Origin: Teratosphaeria epicoccoides
Lineage: Eukaryota > Ascomycota > Dothideomycetes > Mycosphaerellales > Teratosphaeriaceae
Assembly: GCA_021401465.1 (NCBI GenBank)
Contig: JADDMT010000013.1
Coordinates: 248,001-312,000 of the forward strand
DNA length: 64,000 bases
Direction: 5' to 3'
Positions 28,775-40,286 of the stretch are shown one piece after another (within the stretch, counting starts at the first letter, position 1; every line of letters begins with the position of its first letter). Both the position numbers and the translations under genes were made by a program. Under the pieces are notes generated by a model. That model made no database searches. It was not told where the DNA came from and saw only the letters and a program-made list of their open reading frames with translations.

Positions 28775-29795
28775 AGGCGTTTCTGGAGATTGTCGCTGTG
28801 GTGGAGCGCGTGGTAGAGGAGTGGTGCATGGGAGCGGTGCACGCTTCAAACGCATAGCGATGGCGTTGGCGCTGGTGTGGAACGGATGGTGTGTATGGTA
28901 TAGCGACATCGTTGTTGGGCTCATGGATTATGCTTCAAGCGTGCAAGCTGTAGAAGCATCAGGCGATGCACTTTATTGTGCTGGCCACCTGTGGGGTCAT
29001 GGCCCAATGATCAGCACTCATTTGACAATGCCGCTACGACTGCTGGGAGATGCATAATGTGGTAAACGCCACTGGTGCCAAAAACATCTGCCTGCTTCAA
29101 GCACAACGTAACCTGGTCCGATAGAACTTCCGCGGTGACCGGAGTATGTCATGCATGTAGAGAGATCAGGAAACTCGCAATATTAGTTGACATGCAGTAA
29201 CCAGAGGATATCGGACGATTGATTCTCGCCTCGGATACTTCGCACGTGGCTATACAGACGAGGTCACACTCTATATCGGATCGACGCTCGGGAGGTTTGA
29301 TTGGGCAGGAGATGTGGGGCGATTATGCTTGAGCTTAAGCTTCACACGCCCGCGGCACCTGATGAAGCTTTATTCCTGGAGCTTATTCCCGAAGCTTAAT
29401 TTATCCAAATCCATCTTCCGCCTCTGCACATGCAATATGACAGACTATTTCACAGTCACTCCACGGTCAGATGTTCTGGGGTGAGCAATTGAGATGTATT
29501 CCAACGAGCGACGGCAGCTGCATGCCTGCCTTTGTGTGCAGAGATCGCAACTTGAAAGACCAACCACCTGCCAGCAACATCGGAAATTCTATGCACCAGC
29601 ACTATAGCCGCCCATTTGAAGAGACTAGACACAAGCACGCAAAATTTGGTGTGGCCTGGACAGATCTTCCTCATCTTCATCCAGATCATCCACTTGTGGC
29701 GCTAGTCCTGCACCCGCAAATTCTTCATGATCTGCTTCAGACAATCCTTCGCGTCGCCCGACCGTGATGGCTCGTATGGACGACGCTTCACGACC
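28775..29795. other. Convergent intergenic region
   Basis: About 1 kb between the 3' ends of DUG2 and the minus-strand MCO-like gene. At 29322-29400 AGCTT occurs five times in under 80 bp. No gene is supported. Confidence 0.6.
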
Positions 29796-32064
29796 TCAGT
29801 CAAAGATGCCGCCACCTTTGATCTCATGAAAGTCAACGTGGCCTCGATTCTTGAACTCTTCTGGCACCTCCGGCCAGGCGTCGTCGCCCTCGAGCAAGGC
29901 GACTTGCATGCCCTGTCGAAACAGATCGTATCAGCGTGGGCATCAGCCTAGAAATCCGGGCGCCGCTTCTTACCAGGACGAAGAATCGCGCCTTGAAGGC
30001 GTGGAACATGGTTGCAGCAGCATCTTCAATCTTCCAGCGCACGGCCAACCAGCCGCCACCCGGCAGCTCGTGAACGTATCCTAGAGGAGGATGCTTGAGA
30101 TTGAACTTAGACGGCTCTTGCGCGGACGCGGTGGCTATATCCGGGTAACCGAACTTGCCTTCGCCTGAGCCGAGGAAGAATGTCGGTTTGTTGTGCTTGT
30201 ACATGGGGAGTGGGAAGGGCAAGTCGTTCTCGACAATCACGTCAACCGTGGAACCCTAGTAAAACAGTTTCAGTGCCACGCCGCGGCAAGGCGGAACAAG
30301 CTATCTCACCAACGGCAGATTCCTCTCGACCGGATAGTCCTCCGGCAGGTCCATTTTGGGATCAAAGGCCGGAGGATGCATGAAGTTGCGCCAGATCTGC
30401 CAGACCTTGCCATTGAGTGAGCAATTGGTGACGAAAGGATTCTTTTCATCTGGTGCACCAGTGGCGGTAAAGCGGAGGGTGATATCTGCCTTCTGCGGCG
30501 GTGCCTGGGCTGGATACGGGTGCTCGATCTGCTTATCTTCAAGCAAGAAACCTTTCTTGAGCGTCCCGTCAAACTCCATCTTGCTTGTCGATTGCTCTGG
30601 CTGAGGTATCGCTTCGCCCAGTCTGCGTCCCGTCTGCCTGTGCTGCGATCGAGTCAACAAACATCATAAGGCAATAAGCATGTGGCTTTGCCACTCACTG
30701 GATATCGTAGAATTGCATAGCTTTGTAGTGACTGCATCGGGCTCACGCTGTACCACCGGATTGGGTAATCTTGGGCCGTCTGATCGAGCTTGACCATGAC
30801 ACTTATCCTTTCTGCATTGTTCAGGTAGATGGCCTACGCTGCTGTCAGTCCTATTGGATCAGGCGTCGCCGCACTGACACTCACATCGACCTCTTGAGGC
30901 TGGATGTAACCTCCGTCGTTGGCCACAATCCACATCTTGTGACCATCGATAGAAATGTGCCATGAGTGCTCCAAGCCAGCGTTTACGAAGTTGAACAGCA
31001 TCCATCGCCGATTCTCGGTCTCGAAAACCTCATACTCGCCTTCCGACGGCTTGCAATCCGGATAGGCAATCGCACCTGTAGCCTGGACAACGCATCCATA
31101 CGTATCAACTGGCTTTCCGTGGAGGTTGCTCATGCCTGGCGGCCTGCAATGCACCCGTGCCTTGCCGTTGATCAGTGCGGACTGGTAGCAGTACGGGTCA
31201 TATCCCTCCGCCTGCAATTGCGCGAGCAAAGTCGGGATCTCGCGGTGCTGCCACCCGTGCACGAGGGCGTGGGCGGGTTTCTCTTCCGCATCGCGCATGT
31301 CTTGGATGTCCAGAGGGTCCTCGGAGACCAAATGGTACGGCCGCTCACGCTCCGGGCTAGGACGGATCCACACAGTGCCGTGCGAACCGTCCAGTGAAGC
31401 GGTGGAAGCATGTTCCAAATACCACTTCAGGCCCCATTGACCAGTGGTGTTGAACGTGCTCGTGAAGTTGCCTCGCGGGAGGATGGGGTACGTGGTCACA
31501 CCCGCACTGCCATCGTTCCACGTAGCGGAGTGGTGATTGACTCCAACCTGCAGGACGTCAAAAGCTACACATTAAACAAGTCTCAGCAATACCAACCCAA
31601 TGCTGTGTAGAGACGAGGCCTCCCTCGTTGTGGATATGGACCCTTATGGTGTCGCCCTCATGAGCATTGATGGTGGCAAAGGGTGACTCCGAATTGCCAA
31701 CGTATTGCGGTCGCCACCATCCGCCGTCTACGTCATTCAATATGAGCATATTACCGAGATGTCAACCTGTGTTGAGGCTCTACTTACCAGGGTTGCGCCA
31801 TGCTTGGGATAATGTCAAGTCATAGTCAACAGTTGCTGAGATCCGCGCCTGGTGTCGTTCCACAGTATGTTCTGGTGCCGCTGGTTTAACAAGCAATCGG
31901 GTTTTGGTGAGCTGCACCCATTCCGGGCCATATTGGAGTATTATGAGTACTACCGAAAGGGCTATCAAGGTGAAGGTGCTCATGAGCAACCGTTTTCTCC
32001 AGCCGTTGGTGTGCTTGAGGGGCACGGTCGGGCTCAGGCCCTTGTGATGCGTCGTGTGCTCCAT
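29796..32064 (-). CDS. Multicopper-oxidase-like membrane-anchored protein with copper ligands lost
   Basis: Seven exons: 32064-31788, 31727-31597, 31547-30885, 30833-30699, 30642-30310, 30255-29974 and 29912-29796. All introns are GT-AG, 49-61 nt, and give 645 residues with no stop. A type II membrane anchor (FTLIALSVVLIILQYG) precedes three cupredoxin domains, with WRNPDGGWWRPQ, WNDGSAGVTTYPI and YLNNAERISVMVKL. The ligand motifs have decayed. HWHG is HWVG, HxH is LEH, the HPxHxHxH block is LPMYKHNK, and the HCHxxxH block is HAFKARF, so the type 1 Cys is gone. Copper oxidase activity is therefore unlikely, yet the frame and splice sites are intact. It diverges from an intact paralogue. Confidence 0.85.
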
Positions 32065-32775
32065 TCTGGTCGGACTGTCCACTCTGTGGAGAGGAGTCAA
32101 CAAAAAGAGAGGTCCAAAGATTCAGAACCACGTTCCTGTCGCTGGATTGCGGTCGATCAGCAGTAAATACTTGATGCGCCACTCAGCATTCATTCAATCA
32201 AGGCTTGTGTTAATGCAGAAGCATGGTCAGGTGTTGTGACTGTCTGACTCGGTACTGCAAGGTGCGAGTCGTCTTGTCGCAAGTGTCATGCAGACGTTTC
32301 TGCTCCCCTCACCATGTACTTTTGCGACTCAATGTTTGTAGCATCGTCATGTCGCCACATTGTATCAGCATTGACCGATGGTACATTGCCAGTTTGAGTA
32401 GCTGCGGGTTGTCAAGAAACAGGGTCGAGAGTCAATTATGTGGAAGAGCACGAAGCTTTAATGAAACACTATCTCCACCCGCTGTGACCACCGCAAGAGG
32501 ATGTCCAGGACGTATGATAGCTTGATCGACTTGCAGTCGACGTTTCATGCAAGGACAAGGTATACAATCTCGGCGGCGAAGCCGATAGATACCAGGGCGA
32601 CATGCAGGTATACGCGAAGCACGCAGACTTGCTATGCCCTCGAGACGGATTACTTTTATGCCGACATGATGAGAGACGTAACTCTTGTACCTCTTGCAAT
32701 TCGTCCCTACAGGTGCTTTCCAGTTGTCTTTGATTTTGCTCTCCAACCAATTCCATTGCAAGCAAATTGGCTGCC
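32065..32775. promoter_or_regulatory. Shared divergent promoter of the two multicopper oxidase genes
   Basis: About 710 bp between the two start codons, so the genes could be co-regulated from one control region. No open frame here has a domain, and I saw no clear palindromic operator. Confidence 0.5.
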
Positions 32776-34744
32776 ATGATGAAGGCAGCACTTTTGGCGT
32801 CATTGTACGCTCTGGGCTCGTACGCAGGCCAAGTCCGCGAATACGCTCTGACGCTGGAGTCGTCGTGGTTGGCTCTCGGTGAGACTAGAATGTTCAGTGA
32901 TTGCAGGTAATTCGATGCTGATTTGTGCAATCAGATGGCAACCACAGGACCGTTTTGACCATCAATGGCTCTACACCTGGTCCGCCGATTGAAGTCGATG
33001 AAGGCGATACATTGAGGGTCAACGTATGTAACAACGGCTTCAGTGAAGCCTCGATGCACTGGCACGGTGTCTATCAGAGCTCGGCTTACTGGAATGATGG
33101 CGTGCCGGGAGGTGAGTCTATTGGGCCCAACGACCTTATTCTTCAAAAGTTCTGATGTGTCTTCCAGTGACCCAATGGCCTCTTGAGCCTCGTAATTGCT
33201 ACACGTACGAAATGACACTTCAGAACCAAACAGGTATCTACTTCTACCATGGCCATTTCGGGCCAGCATTTGCGGATGGGCAACGCGGCCCTCTCTGGAT
33301 CCGTCCCGCCCCCAATCGACCTCGTCCTTATTCTCTGATTTCGAGCGACGCGGCCGACCTCGAGGCAATGATGTCAGCAGAGCGTCGACCTCAGCATGTA
33401 CTGGTCTCTGACTGGAACTTCAACGGTATGGAGACTCTCATCCCCATGTACCGCGATACTGGCATTGAGCCAACATGCTCTTCATCAATCATCTTCAACA
33501 ACAAAGGTCGCACGACTTGCCTGTCTCGCGATATCATGGAGCAGTTTGACCCGAATGGACCAAGGGACTCTCACGGCTGCCAGCCATTCCCAAACAAGGC
33601 CACCAGATACACCAATCATCGAGACTGCAAAGATACTTTATCTGACTTCGACGTCTATGAAGCTGCTAAAGGAGAGAAATATATGTTCATGAACTTTATA
33701 CATCCTGGAGCTGGCCATGAACTTCGCATTTCCGTCGACGAGCACGACATGTGGATCGTGGCAGCGGATGGTGACTTTGTCTACCCAACCAAAGTCCAGG
33801 CAATAAATGTTAACATGGGTGACCGTATAAGTGTTATAATCCCTCTCGACCGGAAGCCGGGTGAATATGCTATCAGAGCTTCCTCCATTACCTGGAACCA
33901 GATTATCCAAGGAAAAAGCATTCTGCGTTATCATGGAGTCCCAGAATCGCGGCACAATGGCAATATGATCGAACCAAGCAGCAGGCCGCACATCGACGTG
34001 GTCGGTGATATGATCGACGGAGGCCGGATGATGGATGAGCTAGCAGATCTTGCCGCTTTCCCGGCCATGTCCCCTCCAGTCGAGTCACACAAAACATTCC
34101 GCTTTGTCGTCAACCACACCGCCCCTAGCACTTGGGTGCTGGCTTCTGCGCCACATCAGGGCTTCAGGCAGCAGGTATGATTGGATCAGTCGCGATTTGT
34201 GCCCAATCGCTCGACTAATCGCAGCAGATGCCTCCGATCCTCTGGAATAACCAATCGAGAGGGGAAACGACCTTCGGCGGCATCCAGAACGGATCTGTCG
34301 TTGACATCATTTACGAAAACGCAGCTGTTGGCGACCATCCATTTCACAAGCATAATCACAAAGCCTTCATAATTGGGCGAGGTGATGGTTTCTTCAGGTG
34401 GCCCGATGTTGCTACTGCCCTCAAGGAGTCGCCCGAAAATTTCAACATGGTCAGTCCACCTTTCCGCGATGGTGCGCGGCTGGCCAAGGAGCATGGATCA
34501 TGGACAGTCATTCGTTATACTGGTAAGTCGGATCTTTCAGCTGGAATCGATTTCTGCTAATGCATTCGCAGTGACGTTCCCGGCCTTGAGCATGCTACAC
34601 TGTCACAAGATTGCTCACTTCGCCGCAGGACAGCAGATTGTCCTCATGGAAGGCGCAGAGGCAATGATCCCTTTGCCGGAAGACATAAAGAGTCTGACTC
34701 ACGCTAGTTTCGTTCCCCCTCTGCGCTACGGCCCATTGGACTGA
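32776..34744 (+). CDS. Secreted laccase-like multicopper oxidase
   Basis: Five exons: 32776-32878, 32935-33111, 33168-34174, 34228-34522 and 34572-34744. The 56, 56, 53 and 49-nt GT-AG introns keep the frame (584 residues). A signal peptide (MMKAALLASLYALGSYAG) suggests secretion or the cell wall. Copper motifs are complete: HWHG, YHGHFG, HPFHKHNHKAF and HCHKIAHFAAGQ. The position ten residues after the type 1 Cys is Gln, where laccases usually have Leu, Phe or Met. Such enzymes oxidise phenols, pigments or iron; the substrate here is unknown. It pairs head-to-head with a ligand-less paralogue and lies 1.4 kb upstream of the nitric oxide synthase. A second ATG follows directly at 32779. Confidence 0.9.
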
Positions 34745-36187
34745 AAGGCAAGCACCAGATAGGAGGGGTGGAATTAGGTCGAGCGCTGAGTGAGCTACAA
34801 TCAGACATATGATAGTGAAAGCGCTGTGAGCTCTGAGGAGAATATGTTGCACCAAATGGTGGAATCAATGACATACGACCGCGATTCTCGCACTCTCTAC
34901 ATCGACAGTTAGGTTTAGTTCGAAGCTGTGCTGGAGCGTTGCACTGTATTGAGCATTATAGCGTGGAGACCTCAAATGCTGTGCCTCAGAGTCGCAGGTC
35001 CCTTGCGCCGCTTGGTCCTGTCACGCGTATGGGTACGCCATCTAGATCGTGGCCGATGGTGAGCCAGGGGACTGCGTCCGGCCCGATATTGTTTGGGGTC
35101 ATCCTGAGGCGGAGAGATTCTTGACATCAGAGTCGCGGCAACCGTTACGAGTGCACACGCCTGCAGGCTGCAGCATCGTTCTTCGCCCTGACACGTAGAT
35201 GTACTCCGCGTTTCCCCTCGGACAGGATGATGTCTGAGGACAGGGTATGACGCTTCAGACTTATAGTGAGAATTGTCGTGGTTCGTTTCAGCTGCAAGTT
35301 TGCTGTTGCTGTTAGCGGCACTTGCGTCACTCAGCAATGTCAGCGCTGAAAGCATGCATGTTCATGTATTGTCGATATTTGCTCCTCATAACCATTCAAT
35401 TATGTCAATTAGAGTTCCGTTGGGCAGTGAAAGTTCTATCTAGATGTCAGCTCAATTCTCGTGCCATGAAGAATGAACGACCCGCACATTTGGTACCTGT
35501 ACAGGCATAGGCCGCCGCCATTGTCATGCGAATGACAGACTATCTCTTTGATAATCTTGGCATAATCGAGCTTGGAGCAACTTTCTGATGGCCCCCTTTC
35601 GTGTGCTTGTCATGTTTCAATGCAATCCATGTTCAATAGACTTCATGAGGATGATGAGACAGACTTGATCAATTGCACCACGGAAACTTGAAATCGTCGA
35701 TTTCTCTCATCTGCAAATGCAATTTCCGTCTTTGCCAGGGTGTTTTCCAATGTCTTACTGGAGGACCAATAGCGTTCTCAGGTCCACCGCCCGTCGAAGC
35801 CAATTAATTGCGTCAGACCCCGGCAGCTCACTGCGAGTCGCCATCGGACGCTCATCAATCATTGTTGGTGCTCAGAGAAGCCATCAGGGTCAGCGGACCT
35901 TGAGTCCGGTTTGATACCTCCGACAATTACACGAGAGTATGCGGATCTTGGCGACCTTTCTCAACATGTAGTCTTTGGCCCGGTGTGGCAATGATAGGTC
36001 GATCGAGTCACAGGTAACCCAATCCCATACAGCACTGCTAACGCTTTCAAGCATCTTCCACATCAGACTGCACCGTGCTTGACTTGTTCCATGGAGCCAC
36101 CGACCGGAGACAGCCGTGCGTGTCCTCAACATCCTCCAGATCATCGACAGGTGACAACATAATCACTTGAAAGCATTGTCGTTCACT
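34745..36187. other. Intergenic, upstream of the nitric oxide synthase
   Basis: About 1.4 kb with no supported gene. It should contain the MCO 3' end and the NOS promoter. Open frames present are short, on either strand, and lack domains. Confidence 0.6.
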
Positions 36188-39100
36188 ATGGGGAACTTTC
36201 TCGATACCAAGGGAATTGGTGGCGTGAAGGTCTGGACCGATGCTGTGAAAGAGACGCTCGGAACCCGACCAGATCGAAGTCTGGTCGAATTGGGCTCCGC
36301 ACTCTTGGAAGATGGCCGGAAGGAATTTGCACAAGTAGCTGCAAACCACAGCCCAACGAAGTCCAAGGGACCAGAATCAGAACTGGTCAACATTCTGCAT
36401 GCATATCCGCTGCTTCATGAGACAGGATGTACATCGCAATTCTGTCAGTCGGCGCGCATTACCAAGATTGGAGATGGCGAGCCACGGGTCGGGCGCACCA
36501 AGACTGTAGCAGCAATCAAAGACGAGGCGAACGACTTTCTTCGGCAATTGCGGCAAGATGATGTGATAACGTCGGATCTCCAACTCGAATGCCGGTCCGC
36601 AGACGTAGTTCGAGAGATTGAGAACAATGATGTGGAGGTGCAGCCCTCGAAGTCGCGTGACGCTGCGGTCAAGACCGCCAGGCCCTGGCACCAGTCATAT
36701 GAGGAGCTCCAGCACGGTGTCCGGTTAGCCTGGCTCCACGCACCTAAATGTATAATGCGCAGCGAGTACCGAAGCCTACGCCTCTTCGACTTTCGCCACG
36801 TCAAAGTCTCGGTCGAAATGGGTGAGATACTTCTCAAGGGGCTTACCCAATCTTTCAAGAATGGAGACATTGTCCCCTCAGTGTATGTATTTCCTCCCAG
36901 GCAGCCTGGTACACGTGGTCCGATGGTCTGGAATGGACAGCTGCTGTCTTTCGCTGGCTACGAGCAGCATGATGGCTCCGTATTGGGCGACCCCGCCAAC
37001 GTAAAACTCACGCAGGCCATCATCGAGTTGGGATGGCAACCACCAGAGTTTCGAACCCGATGGGACCTGCTGCCGATTGTGACCATGGCCGAGGGCGACG
37101 AGCCCGCGATCATAGAAGTTCCTCCGGAAAGCTTCCCGTTAGTTCGCATCGAACATCCCAAGTATCGTCTGCAGTTCCAGAAGCTGGGCCTTAATTGGGT
37201 GCCTGCTCCGGCGCTTTCGAGACTGGGATTCGATATAGGCGGCGTCGAGTACACGGCAACTCCATTCATAGGATGGTTCATGGACGCCGAGATCGCTGTT
37301 CGCGATCTGGCAGACAGCTTCAGGTACAACGTCCTACCCAACGTGGTGTGCGTTCTGGGCTGGCTAGACTCCTCGCAAAGCATTGAGGCCTTGCCGGAGC
37401 ACGAGAGGCTATTACTGCTGTCTCGAGCTCAAGCAGAACTCAACTTTGCTGTGTATCATTCATTCCGACAGGCTGGTGTCAGGATGATCGACTCAATGTC
37501 CGCCAGCGCAATCTTCAGCCAGTTCGATGACGAGTATCGCAAGCAACACGGCTACCGCTTGCCCTCGAACCCGTACTACCTTGCGCCACCCCAAGGATCG
37601 ATCATTCCAGTGTGGCATCGAGGTGGCGCACCCAATTACAACCCGTCCCCATTGATCTGTAAGCATGTGCAGGATCCTATCAATGCATGGCGGAGAGAAA
37701 CCCGCTGTCCGTTCGTCGATGGCGGTGACGATGACTCTGGATATGCAAGTGCTGGCGGCAGCTCGTCCCATAATGTCCTTCACGAACGCCCTCCCGCCAT
37801 CCACATTGCCCATTGCAGTACGGCCACCACGGCCAAGAAACTTGCCATCAAGCTGCAGCACAGTCTTGCCGCTGTCGCGCACGCCACATGTGAGACAAAG
37901 CGCGCAGTCAAGGCTCATACCTGCCTGAACGATGTGCCATGCCAAGATCTGCGTATCCAAGACACACTCTTGATCATCGCTAGCTGTGCACATGACGGCA
38001 GTGTCCCGAACAACGGCAAACAATTTCTTGAGGCTGTGCAAACAAGCTCTGCTTCAGTGCCCTTTCAATTCGGCGTTTTTGGCAATGGTGACACCACGTT
38101 CGGAGATACGTATAACGGTGCCGCGCAGAGCATCGTTGCGTCTCTCACATCGCATGGAGCCAAGCCACTGCCAACCGGGCTATTTGCTGCCGACACAGCA
38201 GTGCAGAACCCACCATGGCGGGCATTGGAAGAATGGATATGCCAGATTGAACGAGATCTGCAGCTCGGGGAGTACAATTGCGACTCCTCGACTGATATAC
38301 CATGCTCTAGTGATATCATTCAGGCAGACGTTTTCTTCAAGGCAAAGGTGATCACCAAAGCAGGCGATGACCCAACAGGGCTGCAGCAAATCACGATCGG
38401 TGTGGAAGGGCTCGTCCACGAGCCATTGTCGCATCTGAGGCTACATGTGTCAAACGACGCAAATGCAGTCCGACTTGCTCTCCGAGATCTGGGCCTGAAC
38501 GGCAAAGAAATTGTGTCGAGGTTTCAGAAGACCACAGCACTCGCATTCATGGCCGACTTCGCGGACTTCGACCGTCCTTTCGGGAACCTCTCATGGACAA
38601 GCCCACTGAAACTTGGCAGTACCGAGCGGCAGTCGCTCAATTCGCTTCCGTGGCCGAAGGCCGTGAAGGTGCTGCGCAAAGAATGTTACCTCGCTTGCAA
38701 TCTGGACGACCTGATTGCGGCAATACCCATTTCGGTGCCGCGAACATACTCAATTGCATCCTCACAAGACCTCATGAGCAGCTGTAGGAGGAAGAACCAT
38801 CTTGACTTGATGATCCAGCCACGCGTTGGAGGCAAAGCCAGCGAATTCTTCCGCAAAGCCGCGTTGGGTCAGGAATTCGTTGTACGCGTCAATGCATCTG
38901 CCAGCGAATGGTTGGCAAGCAGCCGCAGCAAACCAGTCATCTGCTTTGCCACGGGAAGCGGACTTGCTCCGATTCGAAGCTTCCTGCAGCACCGTCTGCA
39001 CGAACATGTCAATGGGGAGACGGAATCCGCCAAAGTCATACTTTTACTCGGTTACCACAAGAAAGATGCGCAGATGGTTGCCCAAGCGATCCAGATGTTC

Positions 39101-39364
39101 CTCTCTGCGGGAATTGTCGACACTCTGCTCATGACTCCGAGCAATGAAGAGAAAGCTCGTGTCCAGGACAAGCTCTTTGATCAAAGCGTACGGCCGGCAA
39201 TAGATCGTATGATCAGATCCGAGGGCGCATCTGTGCTAGTCTGCGCGGGTGTGAAAGCGGCAGAAGACTTCGCAGGCAACCTTGCTGCAATTGTCGGCCG
39301 GGATGTTCGAGAGGCGCTAGGCCAACGGTACATGCAAGAGGTTTTTGAGCCCGCAGTATCATAG
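36188..39364 (+). CDS. Nitric oxide synthase, full-length heme oxygenase plus flavin reductase
   Basis: Intronless, 1058 residues. NOS turns L-arginine into citrulline and NO using NADPH. Oxygenase ~70-500: a CTSQFC motif (Cys81, Cys86) as at the zinc site of animal NOS dimers, heme Cys188 in APKCIMR, then FPPRQPGTRGP, DGSVLGDPANV, and arginine-binding Glu368 in GWFMDAEIAVRD with RYNVLPNV. The reductase has a flavodoxin-like domain from ~540 (IHIAHCSTATTAKK, FGVFGNGDTTFGD), then FAD (TYSIASS) and NADPH parts (CFATGSGLAPIRSFLQ, from 919). No calmodulin helix is evident in the Asp/Ser linker. Pterin-side residues differ: IDSMSAS for the animal DHH block, and NPYYLAPP lacks the usual Trp pair. 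The start is the first ATG; the open frame begins upstream at a TTG. Confidence 0.92.
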   Translation: MGNFLDTKGIGGVKVWTDAVKETLGTRPDRSLVELGSALLEDGRKEFAQVAANHSPTKSKGPESELVNILHAYPLLHETGCTSQFCQSARITKIGDGEPRVGRTKTVAAIKDEANDFLRQLRQDDVITSDLQLECRSADVVREIENNDVEVQPSKSRDAAVKTARPWHQSYEELQHGVRLAWLHAPKCIMRSEYRSLRLFDFRHVKVSVEMGEILLKGLTQSFKNGDIVPSVYVFPPRQPGTRGPMVWNGQLLSFAGYEQHDGSVLGDPANVKLTQAIIELGWQPPEFRTRWDLLPIVTMAEGDEPAIIEVPPESFPLVRIEHPKYRLQFQKLGLNWVPAPALSRLGFDIGGVEYTATPFIGWFMDAEIAVRDLADSFRYNVLPNVVCVLGWLDSSQSIEALPEHERLLLLSRAQAELNFAVYHSFRQAGVRMIDSMSASAIFSQFDDEYRKQHGYRLPSNPYYLAPPQGSIIPVWHRGGAPNYNPSPLICKHVQDPINAWRRETRCPFVDGGDDDSGYASAGGSSSHNVLHERPPAIHIAHCSTATTAKKLAIKLQHSLAAVAHATCETKRAVKAHTCLNDVPCQDLRIQDTLLIIASCAHDGSVPNNGKQFLEAVQTSSASVPFQFGVFGNGDTTFGDTYNGAAQSIVASLTSHGAKPLPTGLFAADTAVQNPPWRALEEWICQIERDLQLGEYNCDSSTDIPCSSDIIQADVFFKAKVITKAGDDPTGLQQITIGVEGLVHEPLSHLRLHVSNDANAVRLALRDLGLNGKEIVSRFQKTTALAFMADFADFDRPFGNLSWTSPLKLGSTERQSLNSLPWPKAVKVLRKECYLACNLDDLIAAIPISVPRTYSIASSQDLMSSCRRKNHLDLMIQPRVGGKASEFFRKAALGQEFVVRVNASASEWLASSRSKPVICFATGSGLAPIRSFLQHRLHEHVNGETESAKVILLLGYHKKDAQMVAQAIQMFLSAGIVDTLLMTPSNEEKARVQDKLFDQSVRPAIDRMIRSEGASVLVCAGVKAAEDFAGNLAAIVGRDVREALGQRYMQEVFEPAVS

Positions 39365-40286
39365 ATTGTACCATATAGCTGATTCATGCTGGTAGAAGAC
39401 GCTTTGCCTGTTCTCCATTGCTGCTTGTTGATCAAACCTTGTAAACGCAGCAGTCTGCAGCCTCGACAACCTGCTTTGCTTCACGACTCGGGTCCAGATG
39501 GGATGGGAGATGCCTTCCCGACCCAGTTTGGTCTTCATCGCGACAGAAGTGACGTCCACGTCCAGGAATCCACCCGTGGTTGTTCAGGATGCATACATGG
39601 AACATGTAAGTCGTGCATACTTGGGCGTCACGGTCCGGAACCATGTTCCCGCTCGACTCGATTGAAACAAGCACGAGCGTTGGAAAGCTTCGGACAGACG
39701 TTGTAGATGCCCGCAATCGACCACTCCACATAGGCTCAGGGCGCTGTGTGGCTTTATTGACGTCCTGCTTCGAAACACAGCGTGCAAGTTTAATCGTGCC
39801 GCGATTGAAACAAGGCCCCGCACGGGGCAAACGTGTCTGAGTCGAAAGTCTGCATGCTGGCGAGAACAACCAGCATGCTCGACCACCGCATTCGCTGAGG
39901 CAGAGGAGCGAAGGGACGTACAAAAGTTCTAGCGCATGAGGTACTGTGTGTCTTCGATCCATATTACGTTGCGCCATTCGTGGCATCGACACACGACACT
40001 GTAATGCCCCTGACCGCTTCTTGTCTGATTGTCATACAGTTGGAGTGACAGGAGGCAAAATATCCAGATGGTTTGGCTTCATCGCCGATGCTGGAGCATG
40101 ACGATCTCAAAGCGATCGACCAAAATAGCTGTGTCAAGAGGAGAATATCCGCTGCTCCAGTGACCTTGGCCAGCTGTCCAACAGTTTAGATAGGACAGTG
40201 GAAAGGGATATAGGACCCCTTTTGAGCATATCTTGTACCTCAGGCCAAGACTCACGACCTCAATCCCAAAAGCAGAGGATCCAAAC
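39365..40286. other. Intergenic, no supported gene
   Basis: About 0.9 kb between the NOS and MFS genes, both plus strand. Open frames are short, overlap on both strands and show no domain. Confidence 0.6.
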
